A stretch of DNA of 64,000 nt, taken from contig NZ_MKEQ01000001.1 in assembly GCF_001875655.1 (NCBI RefSeq), forward strand, positions 620,001 to 684,000, written 5' to 3'. Each line of letters opens with the position of its first letter. Position 1 is the first letter of the stretch. The position numbers and the translations under genes are program-made. This document shows, in pieces, positions 27,244 to 36,496 of the stretch. The DNA comes from Enterobacter hormaechei ATCC 49162. GTDB taxonomy: Bacteria > Pseudomonadota > Gammaproteobacteria > Enterobacterales > Enterobacteriaceae. The notes under the pieces are model-generated. The model saw only the letters and a list, made by a program, of their open reading frames with translations. It had not been told where the DNA came from and searched no databases.

Positions 27244-28011
27244 TTAGCGTCCTTTAAAGTCTGGGGTGCGTTTTTGTAAAAAGGCGTTGATCCCTTCCCG
27301 GCGATCGTCGGTGGCTGCCAGCAGCGTAAACAGCTGACGCTCCTGCGCCAGCCCGGCCTGAAGCGGCACTTCCTGCGACTGGCGTAGCGCCTGCTTCGCC
27401 GCCTGTAGCGCCAGCGGCGAGTGGCGCGCCATCAGCGTCGCCTGTTTAAGGGCGTATTCCAGGGTCAGTGAGGCCGGGAAGACGTCGCTGACCAGCCCGG
27501 CGCTGTGCGCCTCAACCGCCGTGATGCTTTCGCCCGTCAGCACCATTTTGCTGGCCAGCGATTTGCCCACGCTGCGGATCAGCCGCTGGGTGCCACCTGC
27601 GCCCGGCATGATCCCGAGGGTGATTTCCGGCAGGCCAAAACGGGCGTTATCCCCGGCTATCACCACATCGCAGAGCAGCGCCAGCTCGCAGCCTGCTCCC
27701 AGCGCGAAGCCGTTCACCGCGGCGATCAGCGGTTTAGTGAAGGCGTTAATCCGCGCCCACAGCTGCGGGCGGATATCGTTCAGGGTGGCGGGCAGGTCTT
27801 TCTCCGCCATTTCATTGAGATCGGCCCCGGCGGCAAAGCAGCGTTCGTTGCCGTAAATTACGCAGACGGCGATCTCTGCATCCGCGGCGGCGGTCTCTAG
27901 CTGCTCCGCGATTTGCGTGAGCAGCGCATTGTTGAGCGCGTTGCGCGCCGCCGGACGGTTAAGCGTCAGCTGCAACACGCGGCCATGACGGGTGACAATC
28001 AGTTCGCTCAT
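27244..28011 (-). CDS. paaF: 2,3-dehydroadipyl-CoA hydratase
   Basis: The 255-residue crotonase-family protein has the ERCFAAGADLNEMAE and GFALGAGCELALLCD motifs and PEITLGIMPGAGGTQRL with the conserved catalytic glutamate region. It hydrates 2,3-dehydroadipyl-CoA to 3-hydroxyadipyl-CoA. Its ATG overlaps the paaE stop by four bases. Confidence 0.96.
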   Translation of the reverse strand: MSELIVTRHGRVLQLTLNRPAARNALNNALLTQIAEQLETAAADAEIAVCVIYGNERCFAAGADLNEMAEKDLPATLNDIRPQLWARINAFTKPLIAAVNGFALGAGCELALLCDVVIAGDNARFGLPEITLGIMPGAGGTQRLIRSVGKSLASKMVLTGESITAVEAHSAGLVSDVFPASLTLEYALKQATLMARHSPLALQAAKQALRQSQEVPLQAGLAQERQLFTLLAATDDRREGINAFLQKRTPDFKGR

Positions 28012-29078
28012 GCCATCCCCTTCGCATCAAAATCGACGATAACGTCGGCGGTTAACGGCAGCGCCTGACAGCTCAGCACATAGCCTGCCGCCAGTTCGTC
28101 TGGCTCCAGGCTGTAGTTGGTCGCCATATCGACTTTTCCGCGCAGGACTTTGCATTTGCAGGTGGCGCATACGCCGCCCTTGCAGGCGTAAGGCAGATCC
28201 GCCCCCTGCCGCAGGGCAGCATCAAGAATGCTCTCGTCATCCGCCGTCAGGGTGATTTCCCGGTCGCGTCCGTCCTGGCGGACGGTGACCTTCTGCCCGT
28301 CGGCCTGCACGCTGACGGTCCGTTTAACGGCGGTGCCCGGCGTATTAAAGCGTTCAAGATGGATCGCTTTTTCCGGCATACCCAGCGCTTTCAGCGCCGC
28401 CTCGGCCTCGTCCATCATCGCCGACGGGCCACAGATGAAGGCTTCATCGTACTGGCGGAAATTCACCAGCCTTTTTGCCAGCGCCTGGAGCTTTTCCCCG
28501 TCAATGCGGCCATGGAGCAGATCGCTGTCGAGCGTCTCCTGGCTGAAGATGGCGATCAGCTGCAAACGCTGCGGGTATTTGTCTTTCAGATCTGCCAGCG
28601 CCCGGCGGAACATCATGCTCTGGCTGCTGCGGTTGCCGTAAATCAGGGTGAAGTGGCTGTGGGTTTCAGTGGCCAGCGTAGCGGACAAAATCGCCAGCAT
28701 CGGGGTGATCCCGGACCCGGCGGCAATCGCCAGATAGTGGCCTTCGCGTTCGGCCTGCGGCTGGTAGCCAAACTGCCCCTGGGGTACCATCACCTCCAGC
28801 GCCATGCCCGGTTTGATCTCATCCCGGGCATAGCGGGAAAAACGCCCGCCTTCGATGGCTTTGACCGCCACGCTGATCTCCCCAGGGGCGGTGCTCCGGC
28901 AGATGGAGTAGCAGCGACGCAGTTCATCCCCGCCAGGGCTGGCTTTCAGGGTCAGATGCTGACCGGGACGGAAGCGGTACGCCTCCTGCAACGCCTGCGG
29001 CACCGCAAAGGTAATGGTCACCGCGTCGCGGGTTTCGGGTTCCACTTTTGCCACTGTTAATGAATGAAACGTTGTCAT
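28008..29078 (-). CDS. paaE: phenylacetyl-CoA epoxidase reductase subunit
   Basis: The ATG at 29078 gives 356 residues starting MTTFHSLTVAKVE, exactly the E. coli PaaE length; the frame extends upstream but without homology. An FNR-type FAD domain (RCYSICRS, AAGSGITPMLAI) and an NAD(P)H domain are followed by a plant-type 2Fe-2S domain with CKGGVCATCKC and a fourth Cys in VLSCQ. It passes electrons from NADPH to the PaaAC di-iron oxygenase. Confidence 0.97.
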   Translation of the reverse strand: MTTFHSLTVAKVEPETRDAVTITFAVPQALQEAYRFRPGQHLTLKASPGGDELRRCYSICRSTAPGEISVAVKAIEGGRFSRYARDEIKPGMALEVMVPQGQFGYQPQAEREGHYLAIAAGSGITPMLAILSATLATETHSHFTLIYGNRSSQSMMFRRALADLKDKYPQRLQLIAIFSQETLDSDLLHGRIDGEKLQALAKRLVNFRQYDEAFICGPSAMMDEAEAALKALGMPEKAIHLERFNTPGTAVKRTVSVQADGQKVTVRQDGRDREITLTADDESILDAALRQGADLPYACKGGVCATCKCKVLRGKVDMATNYSLEPDELAAGYVLSCQALPLTADVIVDFDAKGMA

Positions 29079-29085
29079 GGCAGCC

Positions 29086-29583
29086 TCAAATACATTTGAA
29101 ATAGTCGAATGGCTCACGGCAGGTATTGCAGCGGTAGAGCGCTTTGCAGGCCGTGGATCCAAATTCACTGATAAGCGAGGTATCGGTGCTCGCACAGCGC
29201 GGACAACTCACCTCCGCGGGAACGTGGGCGTGGCAGCTATGGCCGACAGGCGGGCTGATGCCATATTCGCGCAGGCGCCTGCGGGCATCCTCGGTCATCC
29301 AGTCGGTGGTCCAGGCGGGTTCCAGTTGCAACACAATATGTACCGGGGCAAAGCCGTTCCCGGTCAGGGTTTCGCGGATCGCCCCCAGCAGATGCTCCGT
29401 TGCCGGGCAGCCCGAGTAGGTTGGCGTGAAGCCGATGACCCAGCCTTCCCCCTGCGCCTTCACGCTGCGCACCATGCCTAAGTCGGTGATGGTCAGCACG
29501 GGCACTTCCGGGTCGGGGATCTGGCTTAACAGCGCCCAGATCTGCGGGATTTGTGCAGGCGCGATGTCGACGAGGCGTTGCAT
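29086..29583 (-). CDS. paaD: PaaD, metal-cluster assembly protein for phenylacetyl-CoA epoxidase
   Basis: The ATG at 29583 gives 165 residues, as in E. coli; the frame opens at 29601. The N-terminal MIP18/DUF59 domain contains the YSGCPATEHL cysteine loop, and the C-terminus is a zinc-ribbon-like region with CPRC and CNTC pairs. PaaD is needed in vivo for epoxidase activity, presumably for iron-sulfur maturation, but is not part of the purified complex. Confidence 0.95.
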   Translation of the reverse strand: MQRLVDIAPAQIPQIWALLSQIPDPEVPVLTITDLGMVRSVKAQGEGWVIGFTPTYSGCPATEHLLGAIRETLTGNGFAPVHIVLQLEPAWTTDWMTEDARRRLREYGISPPVGHSCHAHVPAEVSCPRCASTDTSLISEFGSTACKALYRCNTCREPFDYFKCI

Positions 29584-29594
29584 AGCGTCCTCCT

Positions 29595-30341
29595 TTACCA
29601 CTGCTGACCGGGGTAAACGCGCTGGAGATACTGCATCTCTGCCAGCATCGGCCCCAGATGTTCGGTATGCAGCCCCTTCTTGCCGCCCGTGCGATACGCC
29701 ACCTCTTCAGGCACGCGGAGGGTGGCTTCCGACAGCCCGGCGAACACTTCGCGCTCCCACGGTTCCCGCAGGTCGCGCGGATCAACCGCCACCCCCTCTT
29801 CTGTCAGCGCCAGCTCGACGTCGTCGGCGTCGAACAGCTCTGCCGTAAAGCGCCACAGGTTATCCACCGCCTGCTGCATTTTTTGGGCAGAAGTTTCTGT
29901 CCCGTCCCCCAGACGCACCAGCCAGCCGCGGCTAAAACGCAGGTGGTAGCGCGCCTCTTTAATCGCTTTGGCGGCAATGGCGGCAAGCTGACTGTCACGG
30001 CTGTGGATCAGCCGTTCGTACAGCGCCACGTTCCACGCATCCATCAGGTACTGACGGGCGATGGTGTCGGCGAAGCTGCCGTTTGGCTGTTCCACCAGCA
30101 GCAGATTGCGGAACTGACGCTCATCGCGGCCATAGGCCAGAGCGTCTTCATCGCCCTTCCCCTCCCGTTCAGCGGCGTAGGTCAGGAAATTGCGCGCCTG
30201 CCCGAGCAGATCAAGGCCGATATTGGCGAGCGCCAGGTCAATTTCCAGCTCCGGCGCGTGGCCGCACCAGGCGCCCAGACGCTGTGAGAGCACCAGACCG
30301 TTGTCGCCCAGACGCAGGGCATAAGCAGATACGTTGTTCAT
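29595..30341 (-). CDS. paaC: phenylacetyl-CoA epoxidase structural subunit
   Basis: The ATG at 30341 gives 248 residues starting MNNVSAYALRLG, the E. coli length, with GAGG six bases upstream; the ATG at 30353 overlaps the paaB stop and is less likely. It has a ferritin-like helical fold related to PaaA but with a degenerate metal site. It forms the heterodimeric core with PaaA. Confidence 0.96.
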   Translation of the reverse strand: MNNVSAYALRLGDNGLVLSQRLGAWCGHAPELEIDLALANIGLDLLGQARNFLTYAAEREGKGDEDALAYGRDERQFRNLLLVEQPNGSFADTIARQYLMDAWNVALYERLIHSRDSQLAAIAAKAIKEARYHLRFSRGWLVRLGDGTETSAQKMQQAVDNLWRFTAELFDADDVELALTEEGVAVDPRDLREPWEREVFAGLSEATLRVPEEVAYRTGGKKGLHTEHLGPMLAEMQYLQRVYPGQQW

Positions 30342-30349
30342 CCCCAACC

Positions 30350-30637
30350 TCACATATGCTCGATGCCATCAGGGATGGTGTAAAAGGTCGGATGGCGGTA
30401 AACCTTGCTTTCCGCCGGATCGAAAAACTCACCGCTCTCTTCCGGCTGGGAAGCGACAATTTCACTCGCCTTCACCACCCAGATGGAACAGCCTTCGCTG
30501 CGGCGGGTATAGGCGTCGCGCGCGTTTTCCAGCGCCATGCGGTCGTCGGCAGCGTGAAGGCTGCCCACATGGCGGTGCGACAGCCCCTGCTTAGAACGGA
30601 CAAAAACTTCATATAGCGGCCAGTAAACATTGCTCAT
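30350..30637 (-). CDS. paaB: phenylacetyl-CoA epoxidase subunit PaaB
   Basis: The 95-residue protein is almost identical to E. coli PaaB, including SHRHVGSLHAADDRMALENARDAYTRR and the ending YTIPDGIEHM. It is an essential non-catalytic subunit that bridges PaaAC pairs. It lies between paaA and paaC with short gaps. Confidence 0.97.
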   Translation of the reverse strand: MSNVYWPLYEVFVRSKQGLSHRHVGSLHAADDRMALENARDAYTRRSEGCSIWVVKASEIVASQPEESGEFFDPAESKVYRHPTFYTIPDGIEHM

Positions 30638-30649
30638 GGTTGATTCCTC

Positions 30650-31579
30650 TTATGCGGCCTGGCGGGCGCGTTGTTTTTCCGCGTGGGCCAGAGCGGCTTC
30701 ACGCACCCAGGCGCCGTCGTCCCAGGCTTTACGTTTTGCGGCCAGACGTTCGTGGTTGCAGATGCCGCGCCCGTTGATCACCTCGTCAAATTCCTGCCAG
30801 TCGATTTCGCCGAAGCGGTAGTGACCGCTCTCTTCATCGAAACGCAGGTCGGGGTCCGGCACGGTCATGCCGAGCATCTCCACCTGAGGCACCGTGTTAT
30901 CCACGAAGCGCTGGCGAAGCTCATCGTTGCCAAAGCGTTTGATTTTCCAGGCCAGGCTGCGGGCGCTGTTCGGGGAGTTGTCGTCGTTGGGTCCGAACAT
31001 CATCAGCGCGGGCCACCAGAAACGGTTGATGGCGTCCTGCAACATCTGCCGCTGGGCTTCACTGCCCTGCGCCAGCGCCATGCAGGCCTCAAAACCCTGA
31101 CGCTGGTGGAAGCTCTCTTCTTTACAGATTTTCACCATCGCCCGGGCATACGGACCGTAAGAGGTACGACACAGCGCCACCTGGTTCACAATGGCCGCCC
31201 CGTCCACCAGCCAGCCAATGACGCCGATATCGGCCCAGCTCAGGGTCGGATAGTTGAAGATGGAGGAGTATTTCATTTTGCCGTCGAGCATCTTTTGATA
31301 GATGTCCTCCCGGGCGCAGCCCAGCGTTTCCGCCGCGCTGTAGAGGTACAGGCCGTGTCCGGCTTCATCCTGCACCTTCGCCAGCAGAATGGCTTTCCGG
31401 CGCAGCGTCGGCGCGCGGGTGATCCAGTTCCCTTCCGGCAGCATGCCAACAATTTCAGAGTGAGCGTGCTGTCCAATCTGGCGGATCAGCGTCTTGCGGT
31501 AGGCTTCCGGCATCCAGTCCTGCGGCTCGATGGCCGTCTCCTGTGCGATGCGTTGCTCAAAGCGTTGTTCTTGCGTCAC
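30650..31579 (-). CDS. paaA: phenylacetyl-CoA epoxidase catalytic subunit
   Basis: The start is a GTG at 31579 giving 309 residues beginning [20 protein letters not shown], the same length as E. coli PaaA; an upstream frame to 31633 enters the operator region. It has the ferritin-like di-iron site in KVQDEAGHG and [13 protein letters not shown]. With PaaC, PaaB and PaaE it epoxidises the ring of phenylacetyl-CoA using O2. AAAGGTGG precedes the GTG. It is the first gene of paaABCDEFGHIJK. Confidence 0.97.
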   Translation of the reverse strand: MTQEQRFEQRIAQETAIEPQDWMPEAYRKTLIRQIGQHAHSEIVGMLPEGNWITRAPTLRRKAILLAKVQDEAGHGLYLYSAAETLGCAREDIYQKMLDGKMKYSSIFNYPTLSWADIGVIGWLVDGAAIVNQVALCRTSYGPYARAMVKICKEESFHQRQGFEACMALAQGSEAQRQMLQDAINRFWWPALMMFGPNDDNSPNSARSLAWKIKRFGNDELRQRFVDNTVPQVEMLGMTVPDPDLRFDEESGHYRFGEIDWQEFDEVINGRGICNHERLAAKRKAWDDGAWVREAALAHAEKQRARQAA

Positions 31580-31864
31580 ATAACCACCTTTATGATTCGT
31601 TATATCACCACAAGTTGCAAAATGGTGAATCATTTGGTTTCTTAAAAGTTACACAAAGGTTAAATATAACCCCAAGGAGCGTTTGTTTATTTTGTGACAA
31701 CGCTCGCAAGCCTTTTCATAAAAAGCCCATAAAACAAGCATCTACAGCGCAAGCGCTAAGCAATGCAGATCACAACGTTAACAATTCATTAAAACGCAGC
31801 TTGATTTTTATGATTCGCGATCAAACTATTTATAGTGAAATCACGAAACATCTGGAGAGAAGAA
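31580..31864. promoter_or_regulatory. divergent paaZ/paaA control region with PaaX-like, CRP-like and IHF-like sites
   Basis: A PaaX-like pair TGATTC (31593-31598) and GAATCA (31627-31632), 28 bases apart, covers the paaA side. On the paaZ side TGATTCGCGAT (31811-31821) faces an inverted TTTCGTGAT half-site (31838-31846 as complement). A CRP-like site TGTGA-N6-TCGCA is at 31693-31708, and an IHF-like AACAATTCATTA at 31780-31791. PaaX, CRP and IHF control of these promoters is established in E. coli; the site calls here are by eye. Confidence 0.6.
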
Positions 31865-33907
31865 ATGCAGCAGTTAGCCAGCTTCTTGTCCGGCACCTGG
31901 CAATCAGGCCGGGGCCGCGCGCGCACCATCACCCACGCCATTAGCGGGGAAACGCTATTCGAGGTCACCAGCGAAGGGCTGGATATGGCGGCCGCGCGCC
32001 GTTACGCCATTGAACACGGCGGGGAAGCGCTTCGCGCAATGAGCTTTATCGAGCGCGCCGCCATGTTGAAAGCGGTCGCGAAACACCTGCTCAGCCAGAA
32101 GGATCGGTTCTATGCCCTGTCAGCCCAGACCGGCGCAACGAAGGCCGACAGCTGGGTGGATATTGAAGGCGGTATCGGCACCCTCTTCACCTACGCAAGC
32201 CTCGGCAGCCGTGAGCTACCGGACGACACGCTGTGGCCGGAGGATGAGCTGATCCCGCTGTCGAAGGAAGGCGGCTTTGCGGCGCGCCACGTCTTAACGT
32301 CGAAATCCGGCGTGGCGGTGCATATCAACGCGTTCAACTTCCCGTGCTGGGGGATGCTGGAAAAGCTCGCCCCCACCTGGCTTGCCGGGATGCCCGCCAT
32401 CATCAAGCCCGCCACCGCCACCGCGCAGGTGACTCAGGCGATGGTGAAAGCGATCGTCGAAAGCGGACTGGTGCCGGACGGCGCCATCAGCCTGATCTGC
32501 GGTGGCGCAGGCGATCTGCTGAACCAGCTCGACAGCCAGGACGTGGTGACGTTTACCGGCTCGGCCAGCACCGGGCAGAGCCTGCGTGTACACCCGAATA
32601 TCGTCGCGAATTCCATTCCGTTTACCATGGAAGCGGATTCCCTTAACTGCTGCGTGCTGGGTGAGGACGTGACGCCGGAGCAGCCGGAGTTTGCGCTGTT
32701 TATCCGCGAGGTGGTGCGCGAGATGACCGCCAAAGCCGGGCAAAAATGTACTGCCATCCGCCGCATCATCGTGCCGGAAGCACAGGATGAAGCCGTCAGC
32801 CAGGCGCTGATTGCGCGGCTGGAGAAAGTGATCGTCGGCGATCCGGCCCAGGAAGGGGTTAAGATGGGCGCACTGGTCAACAGTGAGCAACGTGCCGACG
32901 TGCAGGAAAAAGTCGATCATCTGCTTGCCGCAGGCTGCCAGATACGTCTGGGTGGCAAAGCCGATTTGCAGGCGGCTGGCGCATTCTTCCCGCCCACCCT
33001 GCTGTTCTGCCCGCAGCCGGACGAGACCCCAGCCGTCCATTCCACCGAGGCTTTTGGCCCGGTTGCAACCCTGATGCCGTACCGTAACACCGAACACGCC
33101 ATGCAGTTGGCGCGGGCGGGCGGCGGGAGCCTGGCGGGAACGCTGGTTACGGCAGATACCCACGTGGCGCGGCAGTTTATTGCCGGTGCAGCCCGTGCCC
33201 ACGGGCGTATTCAGATCCTCAACGAAGAATCGGCCAAAGAGTCCACCGGACACGGCTCACCGCTGCCGCAGCTGGTGCACGGTGGTCCCGGACGCGCGGG
33301 CGGCGGCGAGGAGCTGGGTGGCCTGCGCGCGGTGAAGCACTATCTTCAGCGCACGGCCATTCAGGGCAGCCCGTCCATGCTCGCCGCCATCGGCAAACAG
33401 TGGGTCCGTGGTGCCGGGGTGCAGGAGGATCGCGTTCATCCGTTCCGCAAATACTTCGAGGAGTTACAGCCGGGCGACAGTCTGCTGACTCCGCGCCGTA
33501 CCCTCACGGAAGCGGATATCGTGAATTTTGCCTGCCTGAGCGGGGATCATTTCTACGCCCATATGGACAAAATTGGCGCGGCGGAGTCGATTTTTGGCGA
33601 GCGCGTGGTGCACGGTTATTTCCTGATTTCCGCCGCGGCCGGGCTGTTTGTCGACGCAGGCGTTGGGCCGGTGATTGCCAACTACGGCATGGAAAACCTG
33701 CGCTTTATTGAGCCGGTCAAACCGGGCGACACCATTCAGGTGCGCCTGACCTGTAAACGCAAAACGCTGAAGAAACAGCGCACTGCCGAGGAAAAACCGA
33801 CCGGCGTAGTGGAATGGGCGGTGGAGATTTTCAACCAGCACCAGCAGGCCGTGGCGCTCTACTCCATCCTGACGCTGGTGGCGCGCCAGCAGGGTGATTT
33901 CAGCTAA
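31865..33907 (+). CDS. paaZ: bifunctional oxepin-CoA hydrolase/semialdehyde dehydrogenase
   Basis: The ATG at 31865, behind GGAGAGAAGAA, gives 680 residues (E. coli 681). The N-terminal aldehyde dehydrogenase domain has nucleophile Cys295 in GQKCTAI. The C-terminal MaoC-like enoyl-CoA hydratase domain has catalytic Asp561 and His566 in [11 protein letters not shown]. It opens the oxepin-CoA ring and oxidises the aldehyde with NADP+. It is divergent from paaA under the shared control region. Confidence 0.97.
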   Translation: MQQLASFLSGTWQSGRGRARTITHAISGETLFEVTSEGLDMAAARRYAIEHGGEALRAMSFIERAAMLKAVAKHLLSQKDRFYALSAQTGATKADSWVDIEGGIGTLFTYASLGSRELPDDTLWPEDELIPLSKEGGFAARHVLTSKSGVAVHINAFNFPCWGMLEKLAPTWLAGMPAIIKPATATAQVTQAMVKAIVESGLVPDGAISLICGGAGDLLNQLDSQDVVTFTGSASTGQSLRVHPNIVANSIPFTMEADSLNCCVLGEDVTPEQPEFALFIREVVREMTAKAGQKCTAIRRIIVPEAQDEAVSQALIARLEKVIVGDPAQEGVKMGALVNSEQRADVQEKVDHLLAAGCQIRLGGKADLQAAGAFFPPTLLFCPQPDETPAVHSTEAFGPVATLMPYRNTEHAMQLARAGGGSLAGTLVTADTHVARQFIAGAARAHGRIQILNEESAKESTGHGSPLPQLVHGGPGRAGGGEELGGLRAVKHYLQRTAIQGSPSMLAAIGKQWVRGAGVQEDRVHPFRKYFEELQPGDSLLTPRRTLTEADIVNFACLSGDHFYAHMDKIGAAESIFGERVVHGYFLISAAAGLFVDAGVGPVIANYGMENLRFIEPVKPGDTIQVRLTCKRKTLKKQRTAEEKPTGVVEWAVEIFNQHQQAVALYSILTLVARQQGDFS

Positions 33908-33912
33908 CGTCA

Positions 33913-33949
33913 CCCCTCACCCTGACCCTCTCCCCAACGGGGAGAGGGG
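33913..33949. repeat. half copy of the dispersed palindromic repeat
   Basis: CCCCTCACCCTGA is followed by a hairpin, CCCTCTCCCC with GGGGAGAGGG and an AAC loop. It matches the left half of the element at 21966-22060. It sits just after the paaZ stop and may serve as a 3' end. Confidence 0.8.
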
Positions 33950-33995
33950 ATTGATCTGCACGACCCTGTGATTTATCCCCGCTCTTTTTTTAACC

Positions 33996-34033
33996 TGGCA
34001 AGACCAACAAACAACCTGGCAGATGCAGGCAAA
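33996..34033 (+). promoter_or_regulatory. FeaR box pair upstream of tynA
   Basis: Two direct repeats begin TGGCA at 33996 and 34017, 21 bases apart. The first fits the reported FeaR pattern TGNCA-N8-AAA exactly (AAA at 34009-34011); the second fits with nine bases before AAA (34031-34033). They lie about 70-107 bases before the tynA start codon. The same geometry occurs upstream of feaB. Confidence 0.65.
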
Positions 34034-34102
34034 CGCTTTTCGTGCGCGCCTGTCAGGATAAGGCTGACACAACACAATAAACACAACAAGATGAGGTCTG
34101 TG

Positions 34103-36376
34103 ATGGGAAGCAATTCTTCTTTTTCTGCCCGTAGAACGGCACTGGCCATCGCCGTTGCGCTCTGTTGCGCCTGGCAATCCCCTGTTTACGCTCACGGCAG
34201 CGAGGCGCATATGGTTCCGATGGACAAAACGCTTCAGGCGTTTGGCGCGGACGTGCAGTGGGATGATTACGCCCAGATGTTCACCATCGCCAAAGACGGT
34301 GCCTTTGTGAAGGTCAAACCCGGAGCAAACACCGCCATCGTTAACGGCAAACCGCTGACGCTCCAGGTGCCCGTGGTGATGAAGGACAACAAGGCGTATA
34401 TCCCGGAGACCTTTATCAACGATGTCTTTCAGTCCGGTCTTGATCAGACATTCCAGGTAGAAAAACGCCCTCACCCGTTAAACGCGCTAACGGCTGATGA
34501 AATCAAACAGGCCGTGGCCATTGTGAAGGCCTCTGCGGATTTTAAACCCAATACCCGCTTTACCCAGATTGCGCTGGCGGAGCCAGAAAAAGCCAAAGTC
34601 TGGGATTTTGTGCTGAACGGCACGGCGGTGGATGCGCCCCGCCAGGCAAATATCGTCATGCTTGACGGCAAACACATCATCGAAAGCCGCGTGGATCTGA
34701 AGGACAAAAAGATCCTCCGCTGGGAGCCGATCAAAGACGCGCACGGCATGGTGCTGCTGGATGACTTCAATACCGTGCAGCAGATCATCAATGAAAGCCC
34801 GGAGTTTGCCGCAGTCCTGAAAAAGCGCGGCATTACCGACCCGAAGAACGTGATCACCACCCCGCTTACCGTCGGCTTTTTTGACGGCAAGGATGGGCTG
34901 AAACAGGAAGACCGCCTGCTGAAGGTGATCAGCTATCTCGACGTGGGTGACGGTAACTACTGGGCACACCCGATCGAAAACCTGGTTGCGGTGGTGGATC
35001 TTGAGCAGAAGAAAATCCAGAAGATTGAGGAAGGTCCGGTCGTGCCGGTGCCGCTCACGCCGCGCCCGTATGATGGCCGCGACCGCGTTGAAACGGTGAA
35101 AAAACCGCTGGAGATTATCGAGCCGGAAGGCAAGAACTACACCATCACCGGGGACATGGTGCACTGGCAGAACTGGGATTTTCATCTGAGCCTGGACTCC
35201 CGCGTCGGCCCGATGATCTCCACCGTGACCTATAACGACAATGGCAAAAAACGGCAGGTGATGTATCAGGGATCGCTCGGCGGCATGATTGTGCCGTACG
35301 GCGACCCGGATATCGGCTGGTACTTTAAAGCCTACCTGGACTCCGGCGACTACGGCATGGGTACCCTGACCTCACCGCTGGTGCGCGGCAAAGACGTGCC
35401 GTCTAACGCCGTGATGCTCAACGAAACCATCCCGGATTACACCGGCGCGCCAATGGAGATCCCCCGGGCGATCGCCATTTTCGAGCGTTACGCCGGGCCG
35501 GAATATAAGCACCAGGAGTTAGGTAAACCCAACGTCAGCACCGAACGCCGCGAGCTGGTGGTGCGCTGGGTCAGCACCGTGGGTAACTACGATTACATCT
35601 TCGACTGGGTATTCCACGAAAATGGCACCATCGGCATTGATGCGGGGGCCACGGGCATAGAAGCGGTGAAAGGTGTGCAGACGAAAACCATGCATGATGC
35701 CACCGCGAAGGATGACACGAAATACGGCACGCTGATCGACCATAATATTGTCGGGACCACGCACCAGCACATCTATAACTTCCGCCTGGATATGGACGTG
35801 GACGGCGTCAATAACAAGCTGGTGGCGATGGATCCGGACGTCAAACCGAACACCGCTGGCGGCCCGCGCACCAGCACCATGCAGGTTAATCAGTACGACA
35901 TTGATACCGAACAGCAGGCGGCGCAGAAGTTCGACCCTGGCACCATCCGCCTGCTGAGCAACACCCGCAAAGAGAACCGCATGGGCAACCCGGTCTCGTA
36001 TCAGATCATCCCTTACGCGGGGGGGACACACCCGGTGGCGTCCGGCGCGAAATTTGCCCCGGACGAGTGGATTTATCACCGCCTGAGCTTTATGGATAAA
36101 CAGCTTTGGGTGACGCGTTACCATCCCGACGAGATGTACCCGGAGGGAAAATACCCGAACCGTTCTACGCACGATACGGGCCTCGGCCAGTACAGCAAAG
36201 ATAACGAGTCGCTGAATGACCAGGATAACGTCGTCTGGATGACCACCGGCACCACCCACGTCGCCCGCGCCGAAGAGTGGCCGATAATGCCGACGGAATG
36301 GGTGCACACGTTACTCAAACCGTGGAATTTCTTTGACGAGACGCCCACGCTCGGCAAGAAAAAAGAGCAGAAATAA
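34103..36376 (+). CDS. tynA: periplasmic copper/TPQ primary-amine oxidase
   Basis: The ATG at 34103 (GAGG seven bases upstream) gives 757 residues, the E. coli length; the frame opens earlier at 33968. A signal peptide ends near PVYAHG. Tyr496 in GNYDY is the topaquinone precursor, and copper ligands are in THQHIYN plus a later His. It oxidises phenylethylamine and tyramine to aldehydes, releasing ammonia and H2O2. FeaB and the paa genes continue the pathway. FeaR boxes lie upstream and a strong terminator follows. Confidence 0.97.
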   Translation: MGSNSSFSARRTALAIAVALCCAWQSPVYAHGSEAHMVPMDKTLQAFGADVQWDDYAQMFTIAKDGAFVKVKPGANTAIVNGKPLTLQVPVVMKDNKAYIPETFINDVFQSGLDQTFQVEKRPHPLNALTADEIKQAVAIVKASADFKPNTRFTQIALAEPEKAKVWDFVLNGTAVDAPRQANIVMLDGKHIIESRVDLKDKKILRWEPIKDAHGMVLLDDFNTVQQIINESPEFAAVLKKRGITDPKNVITTPLTVGFFDGKDGLKQEDRLLKVISYLDVGDGNYWAHPIENLVAVVDLEQKKIQKIEEGPVVPVPLTPRPYDGRDRVETVKKPLEIIEPEGKNYTITGDMVHWQNWDFHLSLDSRVGPMISTVTYNDNGKKRQVMYQGSLGGMIVPYGDPDIGWYFKAYLDSGDYGMGTLTSPLVRGKDVPSNAVMLNETIPDYTGAPMEIPRAIAIFERYAGPEYKHQELGKPNVSTERRELVVRWVSTVGNYDYIFDWVFHENGTIGIDAGATGIEAVKGVQTKTMHDATAKDDTKYGTLIDHNIVGTTHQHIYNFRLDMDVDGVNNKLVAMDPDVKPNTAGGPRTSTMQVNQYDIDTEQQAAQKFDPGTIRLLSNTRKENRMGNPVSYQIIPYAGGTHPVASGAKFAPDEWIYHRLSFMDKQLWVTRYHPDEMYPEGKYPNRSTHDTGLGQYSKDNESLNDQDNVVWMTTGTTHVARAEEWPIMPTEWVHTLLKPWNFFDETPTLGKKKEQK

Positions 36377-36383
36377 CCCACCG

Positions 36384-36406
36384 ACCGGGCGTAATGCCCG
36401 GTTTTT
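36384..36406 (+). terminator. intrinsic terminator of tynA
   Basis: A perfect stem ACCGGGC with GCCCGGT and a GTAAT loop is followed by TTTTT, eight bases after the tynA stop. Confidence 0.92.
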
Positions 36407-36496
36407 ATCGCCTCTCTGTTTGATGATTAATTCAACCTGCTTATAGTTAAAGGTATATTGCCTTATATCACTCCCCCGGAAGGGAAAAGAGCTTCA

